Virus record (IMG/VR): IMGVR_UViG_3300025009_000315
Coordinates: 1 to 29,939 of that record
Reading direction: 5' to 3' (one strand)
Length of the DNA stretch: 29,939 nt
From: a virus
Part shown: piece after piece, positions 20,928 through 28,575 of the stretch
Numbering within the stretch: the first letter of the stretch is position 1
How the letters are laid out: the number at the start of each line of letters is the position of its first letter
The notes under the pieces: model-generated
Databases searched by the model: none
Seen by the model: only the letters and a program-made list of their open reading frames with translations
What the model was told of the DNA's origin: nothing
Position numbers and translations under genes: made by a program

Positions 20928-22070
20928 TCAACCAAACAAGTTGTTTCTATCTCTCTCATCTTCTCCACCATAGTTGTATGCATAAGCATTTCTATTGCCT
21001 TGTGCCACGACCGGTTGACCAAAGATGTCTGTCGCCTGTGGTAGGTTGGGGCTTATCTCGGAGACTTGCTGCATGGTAGATTTTAGCGTAGATATATTAT
21101 CGGATACACGCATAGCCCATGTATCCAATGCCTGTTTTTTGGTTACAGCCTGTTGATTAATATCGTTCAGACTCTGGATGGCCTGGTCTAACAGACTTTT
21201 AGACAGTGCCTGCAGGTCTTGTGACTTTCCCAACTGACCCTGACTTTTCAAGGAGGCTAGTTGGTTTTGCGCGTCATTAAACCACATCGCAATCTGTTGT
21301 ACCTGTTGGTTTTTCGCCTCTGATAGATTATTAACCTCTGTGTTGTAAATATTATTCAGATTTGTTTCTCTTGCGTTTATATCAGCAAGGATGTTTGCTG
21401 TTTCATTCATCACTCCCGACCTTTGTTGGGTACCCATTTTATTTAATGCGTAAGAATACTGGTCTGCGGCCGAACTGTCTCCCGCACCGCGGGATCCTAA
21501 AAATATGTTTCCCGCCATAAAAGCGTTTCGTATGTTTTCTGAAACATCGCGTAAACTTCGAGTCTGGTTTTGCTCTGCCGAAGTCCTGTTTTGACCGAGG
21601 CTTTGGAGTCCTTGCTCCCTCTGCAAATTTAACGATCCTAAACCCTGTTGATATTGACTGTTGGCCATACTCTCCTGTGCTAACCTCTGTCCAGAAAGTC
21701 CGGACAGTTGGGAGTCTAAACTACGCACGTAATTGTCCCACCCAGAGGATATATCTCCTCTTAAACGTCTTGCGCTCTCGTCTATACTCTCGGGTGTAGA
21801 ACGATCTGTTTCTCTGGGCATTACGTTAGGTGTGGTGTTTCTCGGAACGCCACCACCTGTAGTCACGCTCGTACTTGGAGTATTCGATCGAGATAACAGG
21901 TTACTACCAGTAGTATTGTAAGGACTGACTGCCTGCGTGGCTATTTGATTGGCCGTAGTCCTATTTATTGGGTATTTTCGTGCTGTTTGTACAGAACCCT
22001 TTTTGCCACCGAAGAACTCGGTTATACTTAACTCCGGGAGACCCCTCCAACTTCCAAATCCTATTGCCAT
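20928..22070 (-). CDS. Gln/Asn/Ser-rich helical virion protein
   Basis: This 380-residue protein has a disordered Thr/Ser/Pro-rich N-terminus (about 35-95). Residues 95-340 are helical and Gln-rich with heptad-like spacing (LSGLSGQRLAQESMANSQ, QQVQQIAMWFNDAQNQLASL). It includes NAFMAGNIFLGSRGAGDSSA, a turn common in internal virion proteins encoded beside large ejection proteins. AAAGGAGG lies about 10 nt before ATG 22070, after a terminator. Probably an inner-core or ejection protein. Confidence 0.6.
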   Translation of the reverse strand: MAIGFGSWRGLPELSITEFFGGKKGSVQTARKYPINRTTANQIATQAVSPYNTTGSNLLSRSNTPSTSVTTGGGVPRNTTPNVMPRETDRSTPESIDESARRLRGDISSGWDNYVRSLDSQLSGLSGQRLAQESMANSQYQQGLGSLNLQREQGLQSLGQNRTSAEQNQTRSLRDVSENIRNAFMAGNIFLGSRGAGDSSAADQYSYALNKMGTQQRSGVMNETANILADINARETNLNNIYNTEVNNLSEAKNQQVQQIAMWFNDAQNQLASLKSQGQLGKSQDLQALSKSLLDQAIQSLNDINQQAVTKKQALDTWAMRVSDNISTLKSTMQQVSEISPNLPQATDIFGQPVVAQGNRNAYAYNYGGEDERDRNNLFG

Positions 22071-22094
22071 ATATAACGTACCTCCTTTTTAAAT

Positions 22095-22131
22095 AAAAAA
22101 AGACCTCTCCACCCCAAAGGTTTCAAGGTCT
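22095..22131 (-). terminator. Intrinsic terminator (cassette C)
   Basis: AGACCT (22131-22126) pairs with AGGTCT (22106-22101) and is followed by a T7 run (22101-22095; its first T is the last base of the stem). The 19-nt loop contains AACCTTTGGGGTG, close to the cassette A loop (AACCTTGGGGTG). The hairpin GTTGC/GCAAC (22150-22136) lies 4 nt upstream. Confidence 0.85.
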
Positions 22132-22164
22132 GCGTGTTGCTCTTGGCAACCGAAAGACACCTAT

Positions 22165-22192
22165 ATTATACACCTAGATATAAATAAATCAA
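22165..22192 (-). promoter_or_regulatory. Promoter of cassette C
   Basis: TTGATT (22192-22187), a 16-bp spacer and TATAAT (22170-22165) overlap the stop codon of the glycosyltransferase gene. TCTTT begins 7 nt after the -10. The leader runs through a small hairpin and a terminator before the ribosome site of the Gln-rich virion gene. Confidence 0.7.
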
Positions 22193-23280
22193 GAAAGAAC
22201 CGATTTGAAAAAATCTGCATAAAGTTTAATGTTGTCTTTCATCTGATGTGTGTTCTCAACCGTCTCGAAAGCGTTCTCTGCCATACTTTTCCTGAGCTTT
22301 TTATCTTCTATGAGCTTTTTAATACTTTCGTACCAACCGCTTGCGGTGGTAGCCAAAAACCCATTGGTTCCGTGATTGACCGCCTCGTTGTACTGACGTA
22401 TGTTACTCCACACCCCCGGTTTTACGGCACTACTCGCCTCAAGGTATTTAATGGATGATTTACATCTATTGTAGATGTTGTCGTCTAGGGGTGTTACTAT
22501 AATATCTGCCTCATCCATGAAACCCGGCATTCTTTCCCCAACCCATTTGTACAAATCCTGATGTCCGTAGCTATTCTCATATCGTTGCCCCCACCTGTAT
22601 TTATATTTGGGAATCAAGGCACCCACAGTTTTTAGAGTAACGTTGGGATACTCTTTCATAATCATATCTATTCCCCTCGCAAACTCCTCGCTTTGCAGGT
22701 CGATAAAGTGGGACGTGCTGCCGAAATGCACAAGGCGTATGTCAGCCGTATCTTTAAAAGGTGACCTGTGTGTGTACAGATTATCCAAATCTATATAATT
22801 CGGGAACACCACTATCTCGGAAACGGATTTATCGGTATTGTGCGAAATAGCGTTTCTCAAATACTTGTTGGTAGTAGTTATGTAATCTACCTCGTTGCAT
22901 ATTGCAGTAAAGTTGTGTAGATTCTCCGAACCTTTTTTGAACGCCTCATAAACTGGGTTATCTGGCAGTATTCCCCAGATAAGATCATCCACATCCATTA
23001 TCAAAAGTCTGTTAAACTTCCTTGCCATAAGCCCCATTTTGGCAAATTCCCACGACATCGCCGTATAGTTAAAAAATATAATATCGTGCTTTGAAGCTAC
23101 ATCTAACCAGTCCAGTGTCTTGTGTTTTCTGGGATCGTATACATGTACTACAAACTTGGTATCAACATCCTTGTAACCGTTTAAGTGCCTTGCCGGCTGT
23201 ATTATCCGCGCAAAATCTACCCCGGACGTACGTTCCAAAGATTGATGGGACGGCAGTGCAAAAATACGTATAGTTTTCAT
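22189..23280 (-). CDS. GT-B glycosyltransferase (GT4-like)
   Basis: The 363-residue protein has the two-lobe layout of GT-B enzymes. The N-lobe contains LLIMDVDDLIWG and YITTTNKYLRNAI. The C-lobe contains LVHFGSTSHFIDL, DIIVTPLDDNIYNRCKSSIK, YLEASSAVKPGVWS and a C-terminal helix of the usual type. It overlaps the next gene by 4 nt and is last of the glycan island. Sugar donor and acceptor cannot be told from sequence. Confidence 0.85.
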   Translation of the reverse strand: MKTIRIFALPSHQSLERTSGVDFARIIQPARHLNGYKDVDTKFVVHVYDPRKHKTLDWLDVASKHDIIFFNYTAMSWEFAKMGLMARKFNRLLIMDVDDLIWGILPDNPVYEAFKKGSENLHNFTAICNEVDYITTTNKYLRNAISHNTDKSVSEIVVFPNYIDLDNLYTHRSPFKDTADIRLVHFGSTSHFIDLQSEEFARGIDMIMKEYPNVTLKTVGALIPKYKYRWGQRYENSYGHQDLYKWVGERMPGFMDEADIIVTPLDDNIYNRCKSSIKYLEASSAVKPGVWSNIRQYNEAVNHGTNGFLATTASGWYESIKKLIEDKKLRKSMAENAFETVENTHQMKDNIKLYADFFKSVLS

Positions 23281-24029
23281 CTCTGCGTATCCTCCAGGAA
23301 CTTATCCAACTTCTTATCGAAAATCTCTCTCAAGCCAATGTAGTGTCGCCTGAAGGCACCCACGTTGAATATCTCGCCCGGGTCCGCACCAAAACTCATG
23401 CCGTCAGACCCAGGCTCATACTTATTGGTGTAATCCTCCTTCGAGTAGGTTTTGTTAAACATGACCACACGACATCCGCACAACCTAGCAACCTCCGTCA
23501 TTGCCGAAACAGGGTCGTAACAGTACATTACTTGGCACTCGTTTAGCAGATCTGCCAGCCCCCCCTGATTCCGTGCTAAAGAACGATCGACAATAATCGC
23601 CCCGGGCTTGTGTAAACCTAAATCCTCGCCCTTTCCCACAAACACCGCCCTCTTATCGCGGGCCCTGTGTTGGTCTTTAAATATGTTCGTGTTTATCACA
23701 GGTAAGAACATGTAATGATCGTCATTAGTATCCCCGAACAGTCTTGAAAAGTAGTAATTATGCTCGTTCGGATCAATTTCCTTTAATCCCCCCCCCTGTC
23801 CGCTGGACATGACACCTAGTTTATTCAATATATATCTCACCACCGTACCTGCCCCGACGGGATTGTCTGCTACTATCTCGGGGTATACCGCAACCACATC
23901 ACCTGCCGGATATTGGTTCATATATACTTCCACCCCCCTAGCCAGAAGGTGCCCATAAAGACCAAACATTACTTTTATCCCCCCACTAACAGGGTCATAG
24001 GGAGGGGAAACAAGTACGTATGGTTTCAT
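23277..24029 (-). CDS. Glycosyltransferase-like protein
   Basis: The 250 residues begin PYVLVSPPYDPVSGGIKVMF and GLYGHLLARGVEVYM, the SGG-hydrophobic opening of GT-B enzymes. It continues with YMFLPVINTNIF, KRAVFVGKGED, YCYDPVSAMTEVARLCGCRV and VMFNKTYS, a C-lobe donor-site pattern. It is shorter than normal GT-B enzymes (about 350), so the N-lobe may be reduced. It lies 1 nt after the DxD-type transferase gene. Confidence 0.72.
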   Translation of the reverse strand: MKPYVLVSPPYDPVSGGIKVMFGLYGHLLARGVEVYMNQYPAGDVVAVYPEIVADNPVGAGTVVRYILNKLGVMSSGQGGGLKEIDPNEHNYYFSRLFGDTNDDHYMFLPVINTNIFKDQHRARDKRAVFVGKGEDLGLHKPGAIIVDRSLARNQGGLADLLNECQVMYCYDPVSAMTEVARLCGCRVVMFNKTYSKEDYTNKYEPGSDGMSFGADPGEIFNVGAFRRHYIGLREIFDKKLDKFLEDTQR

Positions 24030-24030
24030 T

Positions 24031-24777
24031 TTAAATCCTCCTTACAGCAATACTATTACCACCAAAAGCAATTTTCTTTGCCCACACTCTAACCTCGTCG
24101 GTAAGTGGCATGTTATCGAAATCTAGTTTAGGAAAAACATTTCCCCTAGCAAAGTGGTAGGCAAACACCTGCTCGTTCTTGCACATCAGCTTGTCATCCT
24201 CTATATAAAACAGAGGTTCCCGACCCAAAGACTTACAACCGTAGTAATCCTTTTCCTTGTCAAATACCTTCAATTTCAACTTAGATATTTTTGAATCATT
24301 ATAAATCAACAAATTTAGAGTATCGTTTTCCTTGCGTAGGTACTTCATTGCTTTTCGATTTATCTTTTGCCATGCTTTCCAGAAATCTGGGTGCGTTGAG
24401 GCAACCATACCCGCCTGTAGATACATCTCCTCGGTAATGTTTTCAAAACTAGCGTTCTCATAATCGTTGTAGTTCCATACAGCACCCACATCATAATCTG
24501 TGTTGTCAAACACCTCGGTTAGGCGTCCACAAACTAGCGTATCGGCGTCTATGTTTACGATTAAATCATACTTATCGACCAAAAGTTCCGCCAAAAACGG
24601 CTTGGCTTGATAAAAATTGATATTTTTCTCAGCGAACAACTTATCTACGACATCCTGCCGAAAGACTATCAAATCAATGTCGGGATGAAACCGGACAAAA
24701 GAGTTAATAAAAATGTGCGTCCCGACGGGGTAGAAATATCTGTCGTCTGCTACTGTAAATGCGCATTTTCTTTGCAT
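24031..24777 (-). CDS. GT-A glycosyltransferase (GT8-like, DxD)
   Basis: This 248-residue protein shows an N-terminal nucleotide-binding opening (KCAFTVADDRYFYPVGTHIF), the DxD motif in DLIVNIDADTLV (Asp77, Asp79), NYNDYENASF and a C-terminal YHFARGN. The order fits GT8-like or nucleotide-diphospho-sugar transferases, which use a divalent metal held by DxD. It is the first of three transferase genes in a row. Confidence 0.78.
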   Translation of the reverse strand: MQRKCAFTVADDRYFYPVGTHIFINSFVRFHPDIDLIVFRQDVVDKLFAEKNINFYQAKPFLAELLVDKYDLIVNIDADTLVCGRLTEVFDNTDYDVGAVWNYNDYENASFENITEEMYLQAGMVASTHPDFWKAWQKINRKAMKYLRKENDTLNLLIYNDSKISKLKLKVFDKEKDYYGCKSLGREPLFYIEDDKLMCKNEQVFAYHFARGNVFPKLDFDNMPLTDEVRVWAKKIAFGGNSIAVRRI

Positions 24778-24780
24778 AGA

Positions 24781-25251
24781 TTAAATCCTCGCCACAAAAT
24801 GTTGGTTCGGATACTCAAAATATCGGTATCCTAAGTTTTCCAAAATATTCTTAACTGGCCTATCGTGGTACTCACCAACAATAGTTCTGACCAAGGTTTT
24901 AGGAAACGCACTATTGAATAGTTCCACCTCATCACCCTCTATGTCGATTTTCAATAAATCCAGCACAGGTATCACGTGTCCCGACATAAATTCGCCGAGG
25001 TTTAAAACACGCTCTTCATATAACCGAACTTTGTTAAGTTTATTGTCTTTTATAGTTTGTCTAAATAAATCTAGGCTACGCGTATCTTTATCGACTGCGT
25101 GTATCGTGCTGGCTCTGGGATAGACCCATAGGGAAAACGCCCCTATATTACAACCTAAATCCATAACCACAAGGTTATCAAATACAGGAGAATACTCTCC
25201 ATTTTCCAGAACCTCCCAAATATACCTGGTCGTGTCTAAATGAATAATCAT
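24781..25251 (-). CDS. FkbM family methyltransferase (second copy)
   Basis: ATG 25251 overlaps the upstream stop as ATGA and is chosen over ATG 25281. The 156 residues hold motif I (VVMDLGCNIGAFSL), the acidic motif II (IHAVDKDTRSLDLF) and LDLLKIDIEGDEVELFNSAF, the hallmark of FkbM enzymes. It is shorter than its upstream neighbour, missing an N-terminal helix pair. It probably methylates a sugar in the same glycan. Confidence 0.85.
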   Translation of the reverse strand: MIIHLDTTRYIWEVLENGEYSPVFDNLVVMDLGCNIGAFSLWVYPRASTIHAVDKDTRSLDLFRQTIKDNKLNKVRLYEERVLNLGEFMSGHVIPVLDLLKIDIEGDEVELFNSAFPKTLVRTIVGEYHDRPVKNILENLGYRYFEYPNQHFVARI

Positions 25252-25901
25252 CTGGTAAATAAAACCACTATTGCTGAACATTCATAACGTCTTGCCTGAA
25301 AACCCAGCCTAAGCATGTGTTCAACAAGAAGTTGCCACGTGGGGTAATGAAACTCTACTTCAATCGCCTTAATCTTTGGAGCTATTTTGATAAATCCCTC
25401 GGATCTTAGAATTTTGTCCTCTGCCCCCTCTACATCAAACTTTACGAAATCCACCTCACCGATTCCGTTCTGCGCCATAAAGGTATCAAACGACATTGTT
25501 TTTACCCTTTCCCCACCCTGGCCGTAATCGTTGGTGATAGAATTGCACGTAAGGTTGTTGGGTAGGAAGTTTATCGTGGCGTCTCCATCGCTATCGGATA
25601 AGGCCAAATTAAAAACCTCCACATTATCCCACCTGTTGAACTCTTTGTTTTTCCTAAGCGCCTCAAAATGCATAGACGAGGGCTCGATAGCATAAACCTT
25701 TTTAGCATAATCCCTCATAAACTGCGTTACAACACCTATATTTGCCCCGACATCGATTATAACCATATCCTTTTTCTGGTTTAGAACATCGGCGTAGATA
25801 CTATCAAAGTATATTTCTTTATATATCCACGGAATATATAGACTATCAAACTTTATAGGACTCTTTTTTGTACCCTTCGGGTAGTATAGTGCGCCTAACA
25901 T
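25248..25901 (-). CDS. FkbM family methyltransferase (first copy)
   Basis: The 217-residue protein contains MVIIDVGANIGVVTQFM (SAM motif I), VYAIEPSSMHFEALRKN and VDFVKFDVEGAEDKILRSEG, the FkbM signature. FkbM enzymes O-methylate hydroxyls of sugars and polyketides. It starts 2 nt after the HNH stop. Together with the second copy it could methylate two positions or two residues. Confidence 0.9.
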   Translation of the reverse strand: MLGALYYPKGTKKSPIKFDSLYIPWIYKEIYFDSIYADVLNQKKDMVIIDVGANIGVVTQFMRDYAKKVYAIEPSSMHFEALRKNKEFNRWDNVEVFNLALSDSDGDATINFLPNNLTCNSITNDYGQGGERVKTMSFDTFMAQNGIGEVDFVKFDVEGAEDKILRSEGFIKIAPKIKAIEVEFHYPTWQLLVEHMLRLGFQARRYECSAIVVLFTR

Positions 25902-25903
25902 AG

Positions 25904-26353
25904 CTATCTCTTTCTATTATTGGGAAATATTTTACTTATCACACCCCAATTAGATTCCTTGTCCTTTTGTAGGTGGCATTTATGACATAAAGATTCCCAA
26001 TCATCTAAGTCACGTTTATACTCATAACTTATATTAGACCACTCAAACGGGGGTTTGTGGTCGTCCCCTCTTGCGCATCTATCCGCACTTCCTAGTTTAC
26101 TTCTAACCCAATCGTGAAGAGCATCGTAGCCAACTAAATCCCCTTTCCAATTGTGTGGGGTATGTCCGGCTTTAAATTCGGTATCCGGAGACTGGTGGAT
26201 TCCCTTTAGTCCTGTATTCCACGGCTTAGCACCTTTCTTGAAAGCAGTACTAGGAACTATCCCTGTTTTCTTGCCAGTATTCCATGCAACGTGTCCCTTC
26301 TTAAAGTGCGTTTTACCTGTATTATATTGCGGGTGTCCCTTAGTAAACGGCAT
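25904..26353 (-). CDS. HNH endonuclease with four KGHxxxNTGK-type repeats
   Basis: The 149-residue protein opens with repeats: FTKGHPQYNTGK, FKKGHVAWNTGKK, FKKGAKPWNTGLK and FKAGHTPHNWKG. The nuclease part (YDALHDWVRSKLGSADRCAR, FEWSNISYEYKRDLDDWESL, CHKCH) matches a common phage HNH type. The first Cys pair is damaged: Cys93 is followed by Gly96 where Cys is expected, so zinc binding may be lost. It lies between the TPP enzyme and FkbM genes, a probable insertion. Confidence 0.85.
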   Translation of the reverse strand: MPFTKGHPQYNTGKTHFKKGHVAWNTGKKTGIVPSTAFKKGAKPWNTGLKGIHQSPDTEFKAGHTPHNWKGDLVGYDALHDWVRSKLGSADRCARGDDHKPPFEWSNISYEYKRDLDDWESLCHKCHLQKDKESNWGVISKIFPNNRKR

Positions 26354-26359
26354 GTGTTT

Positions 26360-26388
26360 ATATTATCACAGTCCCAACCATGTTACAA
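26360..26388 (-). promoter_or_regulatory. Weak promoter candidate for the HNH gene
   Basis: TTGTAA (26388-26383), 17 bp and TAATAT (26365-26360) give four of six matches each, and the -35 abuts the stop of the TPP-enzyme gene. It could give the HNH gene its own expression. Support is modest. Confidence 0.35.
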
Positions 26389-26895
26389 CTACCTTATCAA
26401 CCCTATAAAACTTGCCTCATCGTGTTCCACCATGTACTTAACCATTGTCGGTATTTGTTCCTTAGATGTCGGGTAATGTTCCATCAATTGGCACGAGTGT
26501 ATAAACTCCTGTGCCTTAGTTCCATCGTGACTATATCCATCATGCCTGTAGTTGTCGCCTACCCCAGAGCCTACAAGCCTTACTGCGATGTTCTCGTGAG
26601 CCAAGTACAACGATATGGTTTCAGCGGCACGCAGAAAAAAACTGGTTATCGTATACACAAAAGGCTTCTTGCCCTCCTGTGCTAATCCTACGGCAATATC
26701 TAACATCGCCTGCTCGGCAGCTCCACAGTTTATGAATCTACCCGGGAACATGTTCTGTATTTTATCGAACATGCCGTATCCCAAATCCCCCGTCAATAGA
26801 TAAATACTACTATCCTTTAACATTTCGCTGAACAAAGCTCCTGCGAAGTAACCTCGTTGCGATTGGTGCCAACCTTCCATCTCTTTTTCTTTCAT
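26389..26895 (-). CDS. Transketolase-like subunit, pyrimidine-binding domain only
   Basis: The 168 residues correspond to the transketolase middle (Pyr) domain: QSQRGYFAGALFSEMLKD, LLTGDLGYG (36-40), FINCGAAEQAMLDIAVGLA with the conserved Glu61, FLRAAETI and a YSHDG turn. The usual C-terminal domain is absent. Full transketolases are about 620-660 aa; the two phage subunits total 375. It should pair with the TPP-binding subunit encoded two genes upstream. It overlaps the GroES-like gene by 4 nt. Confidence 0.85.
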   Translation of the reverse strand: MKEKEMEGWHQSQRGYFAGALFSEMLKDSSIYLLTGDLGYGMFDKIQNMFPGRFINCGAAEQAMLDIAVGLAQEGKKPFVYTITSFFLRAAETISLYLAHENIAVRLVGSGVGDNYRHDGYSHDGTKAQEFIHSCQLMEHYPTSKEQIPTMVKYMVEHDEASFIGLIR

Positions 26896-27140
26896 TTCTT
26901 TACCTCACATAAAACATCTTCTTCCGCCACAATAATTATATCTTTATCTCCGGTCTCAAACCCCGCGTGTTTCCTGATTAAATACATCTTATTTACCTTT
27001 AAATCCGAGCCATTGTTTACTGCTAGGGCGGTACCGTACTTAAAATCCTTCGCGGAATCGATCAGAATAATCTCACCCGCGGAGCTTTCCAAACCCCCCT
27101 CAATGTGCAAGACGACGTAATCGTGTAGTGGTTTAATCAT
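26892..27140 (-). CDS. GroES-like co-chaperonin
   Basis: The 82 residues follow the Cpn10 pattern: IKPLHDYVVLHIEGGLESSA, GEIILIDSAKDFKYGTALAV, a short roof segment (NNGSDLKVNKMYLIRKHAGF) and DKDIIIVAEEDVLCEVKK. The family opening (IRPLxDxVxV) and closing (xEDILAxVE) segments are evident. The loop that grips GroEL is shorter than in bacterial GroES. It may serve a host GroEL, as T4 gp31 does for capsid folding, though it lies inside a sugar-enzyme gene pair. It overlaps both neighbours (8 and 4 nt). Confidence 0.8.
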   Translation of the reverse strand: MIKPLHDYVVLHIEGGLESSAGEIILIDSAKDFKYGTALAVNNGSDLKVNKMYLIRKHAGFETGDKDIIIVAEEDVLCEVKK

Positions 27141-27756
27141 TTAATAACTCCTTGTATTGCTCGTTTGTGGGAGATAGGTAGTGCGCAGACACCCCCTGTA
27201 ACCACCCGGGGTATTTAAAAAGATTGGTTCTTATTACTAAGCTTGGGTAAAACATCTGCATCCTTGTATCTAACGCATCTACATCCACTTTGCCGAGCGC
27301 AGAATATCCGTTAGCATTACAGACAATCTTTAGGTTCTCCAAACGCAGTTCCCCCGCTATACGTAGCGCCTCCCAACAACTCCCCTCGGCCATTTCCCCA
27401 TCGGAAACCAATACATAGACATCTATCTGAGGTTGCGCCAACGCCATTCCTACCGCTATTGGCAACCCGTGTCCTAGACTGCCAGTAGATACCCATATTT
27501 GGTTATCTACATCCCTGTTTGGGTGTGTTCCATGCCTTTTCACGAGTTCTTCCGCGTTTGCGATACCGCTCTTCTCAAGGATCACCGCCAAGGCCAGAAA
27601 AGCGTGCCCGTTGGACAGCACGAACTTATCTTGTGGTTTCTTAACCAAAAATAGTTTGTCTATAATGCCTACCGAGGTCAAAACACTACTCAAATGAGTT
27701 AGGCCTAGTTTCTGGGATATTTCAATACACCTGCGTTCTAGTTTATTTAACGGCAT
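27133..27756 (-). CDS. Transketolase-like subunit, TPP-binding domain
   Basis: The 207 residues match the transketolase N-terminal domain: VLSNGHAFLALAVILEKSGI, STGSLGHGLPIAVGMALAQ (92-107) and SDGEMAEGSCWEALRIAGEL with NLKIVCNANG. The last two form the metal/TPP-binding G/SDG...N motif (118-149). It is shorter than split-transketolase A subunits (about 270-280 aa). It overlaps the epimerase gene by 14 nt and the GroES-like gene by 8 nt. Likely role: two-carbon transfer in making an unusual sugar. Confidence 0.87.
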   Translation of the reverse strand: MPLNKLERRCIEISQKLGLTHLSSVLTSVGIIDKLFLVKKPQDKFVLSNGHAFLALAVILEKSGIANAEELVKRHGTHPNRDVDNQIWVSTGSLGHGLPIAVGMALAQPQIDVYVLVSDGEMAEGSCWEALRIAGELRLENLKIVCNANGYSALGKVDVDALDTRMQMFYPSLVIRTNLFKYPGWLQGVSAHYLSPTNEQYKELLND

Positions 27757-28510
27757 TTACCATTTCCTCTATTGAAATCTCTAGCGATTTATTAGGAAGC
27801 CATCCATAACCCCTTGCTTTGAAATTATCCGATATCCATTCAACATCATCATAATCCCGCAAACTTTTAACCTCGTGCGTATTCGCTTTCTTTCCTGTTG
27901 TTTTCTCAACCAACAATCTAACTTCCTGGTTGCTGTAGCTTGTCCCCGTTCCCAGCTCGAAAATACCCCGAATGCCTTTGTTTGATAGCATCATTATGCC
28001 GTTTACTAAATCCTCTACATCAATCCAGTCATGTCTAGGTTCGGGTACAAAATCCATCTCCTCGCCCGTAAGACAAGACCTAATAAGGGTTGGGATAAGG
28101 TGCTCCTTCTGCTCCCCAACGCCCGTGACCGATAGCGGTCGAACTATGCTTATCGGAGCATTGTATTTCTCCATAAAAGATAGAAGTATCTCCTCAGAGG
28201 CTTTTTTTGTCCTAGAATATGTTGTCTGAACCCTACGTTTAACCGAGGATGTAGACAAATACACAAAGGACTTAATCTTTTTCCAATCGATCCAATTAAG
28301 TACGGTAATTAAATCGCTAACATTGGCTTTAATTATTTTATCGTCCTCAGTATGCCAATACATATTTCCGTAGGCAGAGAGAAAAAACACCTTTTCGGCA
28401 TCTGAAAAATGAACTTTATCTATGTTTTCGTGGGGAATTGTTACAACAGCGTCTAGTCTAGCAACCAGATGTCGTCCTATAAAAGAGTTTGCGCCCGTTA
28501 TATACTGCAT
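27743..28510 (-). CDS. NAD-dependent sugar epimerase/dehydratase (extended SDR)
   Basis: I use ATG 28510 (255 residues); a TTG three codons upstream is a weaker start. The Rossmann opening YITGANSFIGRHL carries the TGxxxFxG motif. SFVYLSTSSVK supplies the catalytic Ser/Thr and YSRTK the Tyr98/Lys102 pair. PRHDWIDVEDLV and GIFELGTGTSYSNQEV are typical of sugar-nucleotide epimerases/dehydratases. It is first in the glycan island after a good promoter. The exact substrate is not predictable. Confidence 0.9.
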   Translation of the reverse strand: MQYITGANSFIGRHLVARLDAVVTIPHENIDKVHFSDAEKVFFLSAYGNMYWHTEDDKIIKANVSDLITVLNWIDWKKIKSFVYLSTSSVKRRVQTTYSRTKKASEEILLSFMEKYNAPISIVRPLSVTGVGEQKEHLIPTLIRSCLTGEEMDFVPEPRHDWIDVEDLVNGIMMLSNKGIRGIFELGTGTSYSNQEVRLLVEKTTGKKANTHEVKSLRDYDDVEWISDNFKARGYGWLPNKSLEISIEEMVNAVK

Positions 28511-28535
28511 ACCTAACAAATCCTACTGCAATGCT

Positions 28536-28564
28536 AGTATAGCACCTTTCTAAATAACCATCAA
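28536..28564 (-). promoter_or_regulatory. Extended -10 promoter of the glycan island
   Basis: TTGATG (28564-28559), 17 bp and TATACT (28541-28536) preceded by TGC form an extended -10 promoter. The start near 28529 gives a leader of about 20 nt to ATG 28510. No terminator hairpin follows, unlike the three promoters of the virion genes. Confidence 0.7.
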
Positions 28565-28575
28565 GACCTTCAAAC

